Positions 28,062 through 37,578 of a stretch of 57,906 nucleotides of DNA are shown piece by piece. Under the pieces are notes generated by a model. It did not search any database. It saw only the letters and a list, made by a program, of their open reading frames with translations, and was not told the origin of the DNA. The position numbers and the translations under genes were made by a program. Position 1 is the first letter of the stretch, and the number at the start of each line of letters is the position of its first letter. Source of the DNA: Tyzzerella sp. (GTDB lineage Bacteria; Bacillota; Clostridia; Lachnospirales; Lachnospiraceae); assembly GCA_017410145.1 (NCBI GenBank), contig JAFQRJ010000027.1, positions 1-57,906 of the forward strand, given 5' to 3'.

Positions 28062-28916
28062 ATGGAAGTAAGACTGGCAAAGACAGCAGGATTTTGTTTT
28101 GGCGTAAAACGTGCAGTGGACACTGTTTATCAGCAGGTTGAGGAATGCAAGAATGAAAAAATATACACCTATGGGCCGATTATACACAACGAAGAGGTGG
28201 TAAAGGATTTAAGAAGCAAGGGTGTGGAGGTCATTGAAACGGAGGAGGAATTAAAGCAGCTAACATCAGGCGTTGTGATTATTCGTTCTCATGGTGTTTC
28301 GAAGCACATTTATAACATTCTGGAGGATCAAGGTTTAAAGTGTGTAGACGCAACCTGTCCTTTTGTGAAAAAAATCCACCGAATCGTGGAAAAAGAAAGC
28401 GGCGATGGTGCACATATTATTATCATAGGTGATGAAAAACATCCGGAAGTACAAGGAATTCAGGGGTGGTCCCATACACCTGTAACGATTATTAAAACTG
28501 AGGAGCAGGCAGTAAACTTTAAGATGCCTGAAAATACGAAAATTTGTATCGTTTCACAGACGACATTTAATTACAATAAATTCAAATATTTAGTTGAAAT
28601 TATTTCAAAAAAGAAGTATAATGTAAATGTTTTAAATACAATTTGCAGTGCAACGAAAGAACGGCAGACTGAGGCACAGAATGTTGCTGACGAAGTCGAT
28701 GTTATGATTGTGATTGGGGACAAGCACAGTTCCAACACGCAAAAGTTATTTGAAATATGCCGTAGTGCATGTGCCGATACGTACTATATACAGACACTTG
28801 ACGATTTGAATATGAATCAATTAAAGTCGGTAAAAACGGTAGGTATTACAGCGGGCGCTTCGACGCCTAGCAATATAATTGAGGAGGTTCAAAATTATGT
28901 CAGATTTAACTTTTGA
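28062..28916 (+). CDS. ispH: 4-hydroxy-3-methylbut-2-enyl diphosphate reductase
   Basis: A 284-residue iron-sulfur enzyme of the non-mevalonate isoprenoid pathway. The three cluster cysteines are C12 (AGFCFGVKRAV), C99 (DATCPFV) and C195 (NTICSATKERQ); the substrate histidines are H41, H77 and H127. It makes IPP and DMAPP. The 3' end overlaps the S1-protein gene by 20 bases in another frame. In several Clostridia IspH and the S1 protein are one fused polypeptide; here they are separate but physically interlocked. Confidence 0.96.
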   Translation: MEVRLAKTAGFCFGVKRAVDTVYQQVEECKNEKIYTYGPIIHNEEVVKDLRSKGVEVIETEEELKQLTSGVVIIRSHGVSKHIYNILEDQGLKCVDATCPFVKKIHRIVEKESGDGAHIIIIGDEKHPEVQGIQGWSHTPVTIIKTEEQAVNFKMPENTKICIVSQTTFNYNKFKYLVEIISKKKYNVNVLNTICSATKERQTEAQNVADEVDVMIVIGDKHSSNTQKLFEICRSACADTYYIQTLDDLNMNQLKSVKTVGITAGASTPSNIIEEVQNYVRFNF

Positions 28917-30129
28917 ACAGATGTTAGAGGATTCATTCAAAACAATACGAAATGGAGAGGTTGTAGACGGTACAGTCATCGATGTAAAACCTGACGAGAT
29001 CGTTTTAAATATAGGCTACAAAGCTGACGGTATCATTACACGCAGCGAATACACAAACGAAGCGAATGTGGATTTGACAACATTAGTATCTGTAGGAGAT
29101 ACAATGGCTGTGAAAGTATTGAAAGTGAATGACGGTGAAGGTCAAGTGCTGTTAACATACAAGAGATTGGCAGCAGAAAGAGGAAATGAAAGATTAAGAG
29201 AAGCTTTCGAAAACAAAGAAGTATTAAAAGCTACAGTAGCTCAGATTCTTGGTGGTGGATTAAGTGTTGTCGTGGATGAAGCAAGAGTTTTTATTCCTGC
29301 AAGCTTAGTTTCAGATGTATATGAAAAAGACCTTAGCAAATATCAAGGTCAAGAAATTGAATTTGTAATCAGCGAATTCAACCCAAGAAGAAACAGAGTT
29401 ATTGGTGACAGAAGACAACTTTTGGTTGCTGAAAAGGCGGAATTACAAAAAGCTGTATTTGCAAAATTAAATGTTGGTGATACTGTTACAGGTACTGTTA
29501 AGAATGTAACTGATTTTGGTGCATTTATCGACCTTGGTGGTGTGGATGGATTATTACATATTTCTGAAATGTCATGGGGCAGAGTAGAAAGCCCGAAAAA
29601 AGTATTTAAAGTTGGTGAAGAAATCAACGTTCTTGTAAAAGAAATCAATGAAACGAAAGTTGCATTAAGTTTAAAATTCCCGGAAACAAATCCTTGGGTG
29701 AATGCAGCTGAAGTTTATGCTTTGGGTAATGAAGTAACAGGTAAAGTTGCAAGAATGACAGACTTTGGTGCGTTTGTTGAATTAGCACCGGGTGTGGATG
29801 CGTTATTGCATGTATCTCAAATTTCAAGAGCTCATGTTGAAAAACCGGCTGATGTATTATCTGTTGGTCAGGAAATCACAGCAAAAGTTGTTGAATTCAA
29901 TGAAGAAGATAAGAAAATCAGTTTGAGCATGAAAGCATTAGAGCCGGTAGCAGTTCCAGTTGAGGAAGAAGCTACTGAAGAAGTTGTAGAAGAGGTTGCT
30001 GCTGAGGAAGTGGCAGAAGTGGCTGTGGAAGAAGTGGCTGTGGAAGAAGTGGCTGAGGAAGAAGTGGCTGCTGAGGAAGCTGTTACTGAAGAACCAGTGG
30101 AAGAAGTTGTTGAGGAAACAGCTGAATAA
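28897..30129 (+). CDS. S1 RNA-binding domain protein (ribosomal protein S1-like)
   Basis: A 410-residue protein with four S1 (OB-fold) repeats at about residues 12-82, 100-168, 183-255 and 270-340; the last two carry the canonical TDFGAFI/VxL...GLLH(I/V)S pattern. The final 65 residues are a Glu/Val/Ala low-complexity tail made of repeated EEVAVEEVA units, mirrored by near-identical 15-base DNA repeats at about 30016-30060. ATG 28897 is chosen because GAGGAGG (28881-28887) precedes it; it lies inside the ispH 3' end. It probably binds mRNA or the 30S subunit. Four rather than six domains is usual for Firmicute S1-like proteins. Confidence 0.92.
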   Translation: MSDLTFEQMLEDSFKTIRNGEVVDGTVIDVKPDEIVLNIGYKADGIITRSEYTNEANVDLTTLVSVGDTMAVKVLKVNDGEGQVLLTYKRLAAERGNERLREAFENKEVLKATVAQILGGGLSVVVDEARVFIPASLVSDVYEKDLSKYQGQEIEFVISEFNPRRNRVIGDRRQLLVAEKAELQKAVFAKLNVGDTVTGTVKNVTDFGAFIDLGGVDGLLHISEMSWGRVESPKKVFKVGEEINVLVKEINETKVALSLKFPETNPWVNAAEVYALGNEVTGKVARMTDFGAFVELAPGVDALLHVSQISRAHVEKPADVLSVGQEITAKVVEFNEEDKKISLSMKALEPVAVPVEEEATEEVVEEVAAEEVAEVAVEEVAVEEVAEEEVAAEEAVTEEPVEEVVEETAE

Positions 30130-30139
30130 TACGTATCAC

Positions 30140-30167
30140 AGGAGACTGTAATTACAGTCTCCTCATT
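30140..30167 (+). terminator. Perfect 24-bp palindrome after the S1 gene
   Basis: AGGAGACTGTAA (30140-30151) and its exact complement TTACAGTCTCCT (30152-30163) are followed by CATTTT. The T-run is short, so it may only attenuate before ruvA. Confidence 0.6.
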
Positions 30168-30185
30168 TTAGTTTGGAGGTACTGT

Positions 30186-30794
30186 ATGTTATCGTATATA
30201 AGAGGTGAATTGATTGCCATAGAAGCGGATAAAGTTATCCTTGATGTCAACGGAGTAGGATTTGGGATATATATGCCTTTACAATCCATGAATTATCTTC
30301 CGCCAACTGGTGAAGAAGTTCGGTTACATACTTATATGAATGTTCGAGAAGATGCTATCCAATTATATGGTTTTTTGACAAGAGATGATTTGAAAGTATT
30401 TAAATTGATTATCGGTGTAAGTGGAATTGGTCCAAAAGGTGGTTTGAGTATTTTATCACAAATGTCACCGGATGATTTGCGGTTTGCCGTGATGGCAAAT
30501 GATTCAAAAACCATTGCAAAAGCCCCTGGCATTGGAAAAAAGACAGCGGAGAAGTTAATTATTGAATTAAAAGATAAATTGGACATTGAAGATGTACTGA
30601 ATAGAGATGTAGAAGATGTCAATGCTATTTCTTCAGTCAATACCTCCAATGGAATACAAGCAGAAGCGATTCAGGCGTTGGTTGCATTGGGATACGGTAG
30701 TACGGAAGCTACCAGAGCAGTGAAAAAGGTTTCTGTCACGGAAGATACCACGGTAGAGGATTTGCTGAAAGTGGCTCTTAAGAACATGATATAA
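30186..30794 (+). CDS. ruvA: Holliday junction branch migration protein RuvA
   Basis: A 202-residue protein: N-terminal OB domain (MLSYIRGELIAIEADKVILD), helix-hairpin-helix motifs (GVSGIGPKGGLSIL and APGIGKKTAEKLIIELKDK) and a C-terminal RuvB-contacting domain (QALVALGYGSTEATRAVKKV). It forms a tetramer on four-way DNA junctions. The RBS is GGAGG before ATG 30186; ruvB follows after 27 bases. Confidence 0.97.
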   Translation: MLSYIRGELIAIEADKVILDVNGVGFGIYMPLQSMNYLPPTGEEVRLHTYMNVREDAIQLYGFLTRDDLKVFKLIIGVSGIGPKGGLSILSQMSPDDLRFAVMANDSKTIAKAPGIGKKTAEKLIIELKDKLDIEDVLNRDVEDVNAISSVNTSNGIQAEAIQALVALGYGSTEATRAVKKVSVTEDTTVEDLLKVALKNMI

Positions 30795-30821
30795 GCCTTA
30801 CACAGATAGGTGGGATAGGAA

Positions 30822-31823
30822 ATGAAGAAAAGAATCATAACAACGGAAAATTTAGAAGAAGATATCAAGATAGAAAGCCATTTGCGTCCACAGTTATTAA
30901 AGGACTACATCGGACAGGAAAAGGCCAAACAGATGCTCAAGGTTTATATAGAAGCGGCAAAGTCAAGAAAAGAATCCTTGGACCATGTGTTGTTTTATGG
31001 CCCGCCTGGACTTGGAAAGACAACATTAGCCGGTATTATTGCAAATGAAATGGGTGTTAATATTAAAATTACATCCGGACCTGCAATTGAAAAGCCGGGT
31101 GAAATGGCTGCAATTTTAAATAACCTACAAGAAGGTGATGTTCTTTTTGTGGATGAGATTCATCGTTTGAATCGCCAGGTTGAGGAAGTTTTGTATCCGG
31201 CTATGGAAGACTTTGCCATTGACATTATGATTGGGAAGGGTGCAAATGCACGTTCCATTCGTTTGGAATTGCCGAAGTTTACTTTGGTTGGTGCCACAAC
31301 AAGAGCAGGTATGCTAACTGCACCGCTTCGTGACAGATTTGGCGTTGTCAATCGTCTTGAGTACTATACAGAAGAAGAATTACAGACAATTATTATGCGT
31401 TCTTCGAAGGTTCTTGATGTTGAAATAGAGCCAAATGGAGCGCTTGAGATGGCAAAGCGTTCGAGAGGTACTCCGCGTTTGGCGAATAGACTGTTGAAAC
31501 GTGTTCGCGATTTTGCGCAGGTGAAGTATGATGGAGTCATTACAGAAGAAGTGGCAAATTATGCATTGGATTTGTTAGATGTGGATAAATTTGGATTAGA
31601 TCACAATGACCGTAACCTCTTACTTACAATTATTGAGAAATTTCAGGGTGGTCCGGTTGGCTTGGATACACTTGCTGCATCCGTAGGTGAAGATGCGGGA
31701 ACCATTGAAGATGTATACGAACCATATCTTTTAAAGAATGGATTTATTCAAAGAACGCCGAAGGGAAGGATTGTTACAGAACACGCATATTATCATTTGG
31801 GAATTCCTTGCCAAAACGGATAA
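30822..31823 (+). CDS. ruvB: Holliday junction branch migration helicase RuvB
   Basis: A 333-residue AAA+ motor: Walker A GPPGLGKT (residues 60-67), Walker B/DEIH (111-114), sensor and arginine-finger regions ([18 protein letters not shown]) and a C-terminal winged helix ([16 protein letters not shown]). It pairs with RuvA to drive branch migration. The start follows AGGTGGGATAGGA. A promoter for zapA lies in its last codons. Confidence 0.97.
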   Translation: MKKRIITTENLEEDIKIESHLRPQLLKDYIGQEKAKQMLKVYIEAAKSRKESLDHVLFYGPPGLGKTTLAGIIANEMGVNIKITSGPAIEKPGEMAAILNNLQEGDVLFVDEIHRLNRQVEEVLYPAMEDFAIDIMIGKGANARSIRLELPKFTLVGATTRAGMLTAPLRDRFGVVNRLEYYTEEELQTIIMRSSKVLDVEIEPNGALEMAKRSRGTPRLANRLLKRVRDFAQVKYDGVITEEVANYALDLLDVDKFGLDHNDRNLLLTIIEKFQGGPVGLDTLAASVGEDAGTIEDVYEPYLLKNGFIQRTPKGRIVTEHAYYHLGIPCQNG

Positions 31824-31836
31824 AAACGTATATAAT
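31808..31836 (+). promoter_or_regulatory. Promoter for zapA inside the end of ruvB
   Basis: TTGCCA (31808-31813), 17-base spacer, TATAAT (31831-31836), overlapping the ruvB stop and 35 bases before the zapA start. Confidence 0.72.
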
Positions 31837-31870
31837 GGACTAAGATTTAAGAAAAGTGAGGAGGATCCCT

Positions 31871-32275
31871 ATGGCATCTTCAAAAAACTGCACAGAAGTT
31901 TTAATTGGCGGGAAAGTATTTACCTTAAGTGGATTTGAAAGTGAAGAATATTTACAACGAGTATCTACATATCTGAATCATAAGATTGCAGAATGTACAA
32001 GCATAGAGGGATATCAAAGACAAAGCGCGGAGACAAGAAGTACAATTTTGGCGCTTAATATTGCTGATGATTATTTTAAAGCTAAGAAGCAAGGTTCTGT
32101 TCTTGAAAATGATGTAGAACAGAAAGATAAAGAGATGTATGATTTAAAGCATGAGCTGATTTCTACACAAATTCGTTGTGAGAATTTGGAACAAGAGATT
32201 GTACGTTTAAAGGAAGAAAATCAGCAATTACAGATGAAGATTGTAAAATTAGAAACAGAAAATCAATGGAAATAG
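31871..32275 (+). CDS. zapA: Cell division protein ZapA
   Basis: A 134-residue protein starting at ATG 31871 after GAGGAGG. The N-terminal domain (TEVLIGGKVFTLSGFESEEY) is the ZapA fold; the C-terminal half is a long coiled coil (about residues 75-132, rich in Glu/Lys/Leu heptads such as LEQEIVRLKEENQQL). ZapA cross-links FtsZ filaments at midcell. The C-terminal coil is longer than in the shortest Bacillus forms. The stop lies inside a terminator-like stem. Confidence 0.88.
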   Translation: MASSKNCTEVLIGGKVFTLSGFESEEYLQRVSTYLNHKIAECTSIEGYQRQSAETRSTILALNIADDYFKAKKQGSVLENDVEQKDKEMYDLKHELISTQIRCENLEQEIVRLKEENQQLQMKIVKLETENQWK

Positions 32276-32301
32276 AATCTCGCATGCGAGGTTCTATTTT
32301 G
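32271..32301 (+). terminator. Terminator after zapA
   Basis: AATAGAATCTCGCA (32271-32284) folds back on TGCGAGGTTCTATT (32285-32298, one G-T wobble), followed by a short T-run. The zapA stop codon (32273-32275) is part of the stem. Confidence 0.7.
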
Positions 32302-32339
32302 TATAATCGGAAATTTTGAATATATAAAATGGAGACAAA

Positions 32340-34709
32340 ATGAGGAACAACGTAGAAATTCTATCGCCGGCAGGTTCATATGAGAGTTTGAAAGCAGCCA
32401 TTGCTGCAGGGGCTGATGCGGTCTATATAGGCGGCACTCGTTTTGGTGCGCGTGCATATGCAAATAATCTAACGGAAGAAGAACTTTTGGAAGCTATTGA
32501 TTATGTACATCTACATGGAAGAAGAATTTATTTGACAGTTAATACGCTTTTGAAAGAGCAGGAATTGCAAAAGGAATTATATAAGTATTTGTTGCCTTAT
32601 TATAGACAAGGAATAGATGCGGTTATTGTACAAGACATCGGTGTTCTTAAATTTATCAGGGAACAATTTCCGGATTTGCCGATTCATGCCAGTACGCAGA
32701 TGACGGTTACAAATGTTTTGGGAGCAAAATTCTTACGTGATCTTGGCGTGGAACGCGTGGTTACTGCACGGGAGATGCAACTGTCAGAGATTAAAGACAT
32801 CACAGAGCATACAGACATTGAAATTGAGAGTTTTGTACATGGTGCTTTGTGTTATTCTTACTCTGGCCAGTGCTTATATAGCAGTTTAATAGGGGGAAGA
32901 AGCGGAAACAGAGGACAATGTGCACAGCCATGTCGGTTGCCATATTGTGTAAATGATGAAAAAAATCCGCAATACGTATTAAGTCTAAAAGATATGTGTA
33001 CCTTGGAATATATTCCGGAACTTGTGGAAGCTGGTATCTATTCGTTCAAGATAGAAGGGCGAATGAAAAAGCCGGAGTATGTTGCACTTGTAACGGCTAT
33101 GTATCGTAAATATGTGGATTTGTATTTCAAGTACGGTAAACAGAAGTTTTTTGTTGAAGCAAAAGACCGGGAAATGCTAATGGACATATATAACAGAGGC
33201 GGTTCTCATGGTGGATATTATCACATCAAAAATGGCAGAGAAATGCTTTCCTTGAAACGTCCAAATCATGCAGGAGTACCGGCACTTCAAGTAGTGAAAT
33301 ATAGTGGCCGCAATATTACTGCGAAGGCGCTTGTAGACATTTGTAAGGGTGATGTAATAGAACTGCCGGATGGAGCTGAGAATTATACCTTTGCCAATGC
33401 TGCATCAAAAGGACAGACGATTACGTTTTCAACCCATAAACAACAAAAGTTCACAAAAAATCATATCTTAAACAGAACAAGAAATGAAAGTTTACTAGAT
33501 TGGGTAAAAACAAATATTATTAACGCGAGACTGAAGGAAAAAATAAATGGGAAGTTGAGTCTTTCTACAAAAGAGGCATCAAAGCTCACCATAGAATACA
33601 ACAATTTGATAGTAGAAATGCATGGTGAGACGGCCCAAGAAGCTGTAAATCAACCGATGGATAAAAAACGTGTGGAAACTCAGATGCGAAAAACCGGGAA
33701 TACCCCTTTTGAATTTGATGATTTGCAGATAGAACTTGACGGAAATCTGTTTCTGCCAATGCAAGTGCTCAATGAACTTCGAAGAACAGCATTGGATTGT
33801 TTGGAAGATAAAATCTTGTCCTCATATCGACGGGAGGAAAAAGAGAAAATAATCCATGCATATCAAAGGAAACAAACAAAAAAACGCACAGCCATGTTTG
33901 TTTATGTGGAAACCTTTGAGCAATGGAAAGAAGCAGTGAAACATGAACGAGTAGAACGAATTTATCTTGATTGCAATGCGGTCGAGCGGATTTGGGATAA
34001 TCTGCAAATTAGAGAAATTGTGATGGTGACACGGCAAGCAGGAAAACAAATCTATCTGGGAATGCCACATGTTTTTCGGGAACATACTATTCAAAAATAT
34101 GAAGAAGGATATGAGCATATTTTTGGAATGTTATGGGACGGTGTGTTGATTCGAAATTATGAAAGCTATGCTTTCTTGCATAACCACGGATACAAAGGGA
34201 ATATTGTTACGGATTATAATCTATATCAATTGAACCAATATGCAAAAGAATTCTGGCAGGAACAGAATGTCGAAGCAATGACTGCCCCGTTGGAACTGAA
34301 TTTTAGAGAGTTAAAAGAACTTGGATTGGAAAACAGCGAACTTGTTGTTTATGGCTATTTTCCGATGATGATTTCAGCACAGTGTATAAAGAACACAACA
34401 GAAGGATGCAAAAAGCAAAAAGGCATGCTGACTCTCAAAGATAGATATAGCAAAATATTTGCAGTTAAAAACCAATGTGATTATTGCTATAATATTATTT
34501 ATAATACAGCACCGGTTGTTTTAACAGACCAAAAAATGGAAATCATAGAATTAAGTCCAAAGGCATTGCGATTGCATTTTACTATAGAAAACGGACAAAT
34601 GATGAGAAGAATTTTGGATTTGTATGACGAAGTGTTTTTCAGAGATGGTCAAGCGTTAGAGCCGGATTTTGAGTTTACCCGAGGACATTTTAAACGAGGG
34701 ATTAAGTAG
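32340..34709 (+). CDS. Peptidase U32-family protein (YhbU/RlhA-like)
   Basis: A 789-residue protein. The N-terminal barrel begins NVEILSPAGSYESLKAAIAAGADAVYIGG, and the family signature follows as ESFVHGALCYSYSGQCLYSS with GNRGQCAQPCRLPY, supplying clustered cysteines that bind an iron-sulfur site in U32 relatives. The second half holds the extended domain of long U32 proteins and a late cysteine group (CIKNTTEGC, NQCDYCYNI). U32 members include collagenase-like peptidases and tRNA/rRNA hydroxylation enzymes such as RlhA and TrhP; the RNA-modification role is the more likely for this cytoplasmic protein. The FtsW/RodA-like gene starts eight bases downstream. Confidence 0.88.
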   Translation: MRNNVEILSPAGSYESLKAAIAAGADAVYIGGTRFGARAYANNLTEEELLEAIDYVHLHGRRIYLTVNTLLKEQELQKELYKYLLPYYRQGIDAVIVQDIGVLKFIREQFPDLPIHASTQMTVTNVLGAKFLRDLGVERVVTAREMQLSEIKDITEHTDIEIESFVHGALCYSYSGQCLYSSLIGGRSGNRGQCAQPCRLPYCVNDEKNPQYVLSLKDMCTLEYIPELVEAGIYSFKIEGRMKKPEYVALVTAMYRKYVDLYFKYGKQKFFVEAKDREMLMDIYNRGGSHGGYYHIKNGREMLSLKRPNHAGVPALQVVKYSGRNITAKALVDICKGDVIELPDGAENYTFANAASKGQTITFSTHKQQKFTKNHILNRTRNESLLDWVKTNIINARLKEKINGKLSLSTKEASKLTIEYNNLIVEMHGETAQEAVNQPMDKKRVETQMRKTGNTPFEFDDLQIELDGNLFLPMQVLNELRRTALDCLEDKILSSYRREEKEKIIHAYQRKQTKKRTAMFVYVETFEQWKEAVKHERVERIYLDCNAVERIWDNLQIREIVMVTRQAGKQIYLGMPHVFREHTIQKYEEGYEHIFGMLWDGVLIRNYESYAFLHNHGYKGNIVTDYNLYQLNQYAKEFWQEQNVEAMTAPLELNFRELKELGLENSELVVYGYFPMMISAQCIKNTTEGCKKQKGMLTLKDRYSKIFAVKNQCDYCYNIIYNTAPVVLTDQKMEIIELSPKALRLHFTIENGQMMRRILDLYDEVFFRDGQALEPDFEFTRGHFKRGIK

Positions 34710-34717
34710 GTGAAAGA

Positions 34718-36193
34718 TTGGCTAACATTATCGTAGGATGTGCAAAATACATGATGATTATCTTCATAGCCATATACACATATCAGTGTTTTGCTATATT
34801 TGGATATGAAGACCAGGCTGCAAAAAAAAGGATACAGAAGAATCAAAACCGTGTAATGTTTATGATTCATTTCATGGCATTTGCAGGCATGTATTTTAAA
34901 ATAGGTGAAAATAAAATATTGATTTTTTATTTGGTGCAACTTGTGATTTTGATAGGGATACTCTTGCTGTATGGGAAGTTGCATCCAAAGGTTTCACGAC
35001 TCATTGTCAACAACATGTGTATGTTGCTGACCATTGGTTTTATTATGCTTACCAGACTGTCATATGATAAGGCCGTGAAGCAAAGCATGATTGCGGCGGG
35101 AGCTGTGCTGATCAGTCTTGTTGTTCCTGTGATTATTCGTAAGGCTAAAGGACTTGCGGATTTGAGAATTTTATATGCCATTATAGGAATTATAGCATTG
35201 GCAGCGGTTGTTGTTATGGGACAGGTTTCGGGAGGCGCAAAATTAGGATTTACCATTGCAGGGATCGGAATACAGCCATCCGAGTTTGTGAAAATTTTAT
35301 TCGTATTTTTTGTTGCATCTAGTTTTTATCGTTCCACAAAGTTTAAAAATGTTGTGATTACAACCATTGTGGCAGCTATGCATGTGTTGATTTTGGTTGT
35401 ATCCAAAGATTTGGGTGCTGCATTGATTATTTTTGCTGTGTATTTGGTGATGCTGTATGTTGCCACAAGGAAGCCCATCTATGCATTTGCCGGGCTTGGG
35501 GCAGGCAGTGTTGCGGCGGTTTTGGCCTATCATTTGTTTTCTCATGTTCGTGTTCGTGTTCATGTTTGGAAAGATCCGTTCGCTGTATATCATAAAGGTG
35601 GGTATCAGGTTGCCCAATCTCTTTTTGCAATAGGAACGGGAAGCTGGTTTGGAACCGGATTGTTTCAAGGAAAAGCGGATGCAATACCTGTGGCAGATGA
35701 AGATTTTATTTTTTCTGCTATTTCTGAAGAAATGGGGCTGGTTTTTGCGTTATGTATGATTCTGATTTGTATCAGTTGCTATGTCATGTTTTTAAATATT
35801 GCCATGCAATTACGGAACCGCTTTTACAAACTGGTTGCACTAGGATTAGGAACATGCTACATTTTCCAAACATTTTTAAATATTGGAGGCGTGACCAAAT
35901 TCATACCTTCCACGGGAGTTACATTGCCCCTTGTAAGTTATGGGGGCAGCTCTGTTGCAAGTACTTTGATTATGTTTGCAATTATTCAAGGATTATATAT
36001 CTTAAAAGAAGATGAGGAAGAAAGTATTGAGAGAAAAAGACAGAAAAAACAAGCGGAGCAAGACGCCAGACAAAGAAATAGAAATCATACCACTAAATCT
36101 CGAACCGGAAATAACAAAGAGATCTCCTCAAACTCACAGAAACGAAAACAGAGAACGCCGGGAGAAAGAAACAAGCAATCGAGAGTTCGCTAA
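34718..36193 (+). CDS. FtsW/RodA/SpoVE-family peptidoglycan polymerase
   Basis: A 491-residue polytopic (about ten-helix) SEDS protein. The C-terminal signature PSTGVTLPLVSYGGSS (about residues 402-417) and the GIQPSEFVKI loop are the family marks. It polymerises lipid II outside the membrane together with the class B PBP encoded next. The start is TTG 34718 six bases after AGGTG, giving MANIIVGCAKYMMIIFIAIYT. The last 60 residues are a hydrophilic Arg/Lys/Gln-rich tail, and this part is also read in another frame by the PBP gene over 182 bases. Confidence 0.9.
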   Translation: MANIIVGCAKYMMIIFIAIYTYQCFAIFGYEDQAAKKRIQKNQNRVMFMIHFMAFAGMYFKIGENKILIFYLVQLVILIGILLLYGKLHPKVSRLIVNNMCMLLTIGFIMLTRLSYDKAVKQSMIAAGAVLISLVVPVIIRKAKGLADLRILYAIIGIIALAAVVVMGQVSGGAKLGFTIAGIGIQPSEFVKILFVFFVASSFYRSTKFKNVVITTIVAAMHVLILVVSKDLGAALIIFAVYLVMLYVATRKPIYAFAGLGAGSVAAVLAYHLFSHVRVRVHVWKDPFAVYHKGGYQVAQSLFAIGTGSWFGTGLFQGKADAIPVADEDFIFSAISEEMGLVFALCMILICISCYVMFLNIAMQLRNRFYKLVALGLGTCYIFQTFLNIGGVTKFIPSTGVTLPLVSYGGSSVASTLIMFAIIQGLYILKEDEEESIERKRQKKQAEQDARQRNRNHTTKSRTGNNKEISSNSQKRKQRTPGERNKQSRVR

Positions 36194-37562
36194 AGTCACT
36201 TATCTATTTGTTGCTATATTCTTGGCAATGATGGGATATCTGATATATTTTAACGTTGTGCAGAGTAAAGAAATTATTAATAGTCCCTATAATGTGAGAT
36301 TGGATTCCATGGCAGACCGAGTGGTACGTGGGAAAATATTAGATAATGCAGGAAATGTTCTGGCAGAGACAAAAGTCAAAGAGGATGGTACGGAAACCAG
36401 AGTGTATCCATATAAAAACATGTTTGCGCATGTAGTGGGTTATGATACGAAAGGGAAATCGGGTCTAGAGTCTAATGCAAATTTTCACTTGCTTACTTCA
36501 AACGCGAATTTTATGGAGCAATTTATCCATGAATTACGGGAAGAAAAGAATATAGGAGACAATGTGATAACAACATTGGATATGACCTTGCAGGAAGCAG
36601 CATATCATGCATTAGGAAACTATAAAGGTGCTGTTGTAATAACAGAAGTCACAACCGGAAAAATCCTTGCAATGGTCTCTAAACCGGATTTTAATCCCAA
36701 TACCATTGGTGAAGATTGGGGAGAAATAGCAAATAGCACGGACAGCTTGCTTTTAAATCGTGCAACCCAAGGAGCCTATGCTCCGGGATCTATTTTCAAA
36801 CTAGTTACCACTCTTGAATATATAAGAGAGAATGCTGATTATAACAATTTCAGTCACAACTGCGAAGGGGAAATTGAGCATGAAGGGACTGTGATACACT
36901 GCGCGAAAAACAGAAAGCACGGGGAAGAAGATTTGGCAACTGCATTGGCCAATTCCTGTAATACTGCATTTACTAATATCGGTCTTTCCTTGCATATATC
37001 CAACTTACAAAAAACAGCAAAAGGCCTTTTGTTTAATTCAAAATTACCGGGTCAATTTCCATATTCTCAGAGTAAATTCCAATTGGCAAATGAAGATGCA
37101 TCTTATGAGGTTATGATGACTGCTATCGGGCAAGGTAAAACACTGGTGAGCCCGTATCATATGGTGCTGATTGCTTCAGCTGTTGGAAATGGTGGCCTTT
37201 TAATGGAACCGTATCTTGTGGATCAAGTTGTGAGTTATACGGGTGCATCTGTTGAAAAAAATATGCCGAAAAAGTATGCGGAACTCATGAGTTCGGAGGA
37301 AGCAGCTGTTTTAAAGGATTATATGTTAAAGGTTGCGGAGAGTGGTACCGCAAGTGCATTGAAAAGTGAGAAATATACCATTGCCGGAAAAACCGGAACA
37401 GCCGAGTACAGTAGCAACAAAGAAAAAGCCCATTCTTGGTTTATGGGATTTACTAATCCGGACAATCCGGACTTGGCAATTAGTATTGTTGTGGAAAGTG
37501 CGGACAATTCAGGCATGAGTGCGGTTACTGTTGCAAAGAAAATACTGAATGCGTATTATTAA
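36012..37562 (+). CDS. Class B penicillin-binding protein (transpeptidase)
   Basis: Up to 516 residues: a very basic cytoplasmic N-terminus, one membrane helix (about 65-84, VTYLFVAIFLAMMGYLIYF), then the transpeptidase domain with S260-I-F-K263, S-C-N (ALANSCNTAF) and K-T-G-T (AGKTGTAEYS). It cross-links peptidoglycan and should partner the SEDS protein before it. A TAA at 36003-36005 bounds the frame. ATG 36012 has only a weak RBS; TTG 36027, after GAGGAAG, is an alternative. Either choice leaves well over 150 bases of out-of-frame overlap with the upstream gene. Confidence 0.9.
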   Translation: MRKKVLREKDRKNKRSKTPDKEIEIIPLNLEPEITKRSPQTHRNENRERREKETSNREFAKVTYLFVAIFLAMMGYLIYFNVVQSKEIINSPYNVRLDSMADRVVRGKILDNAGNVLAETKVKEDGTETRVYPYKNMFAHVVGYDTKGKSGLESNANFHLLTSNANFMEQFIHELREEKNIGDNVITTLDMTLQEAAYHALGNYKGAVVITEVTTGKILAMVSKPDFNPNTIGEDWGEIANSTDSLLLNRATQGAYAPGSIFKLVTTLEYIRENADYNNFSHNCEGEIEHEGTVIHCAKNRKHGEEDLATALANSCNTAFTNIGLSLHISNLQKTAKGLLFNSKLPGQFPYSQSKFQLANEDASYEVMMTAIGQGKTLVSPYHMVLIASAVGNGGLLMEPYLVDQVVSYTGASVEKNMPKKYAELMSSEEAAVLKDYMLKVAESGTASALKSEKYTIAGKTGTAEYSSNKEKAHSWFMGFTNPDNPDLAISIVVESADNSGMSAVTVAKKILNAYY

Positions 37563-37578
37563 AGGTAGAGGATGAATT

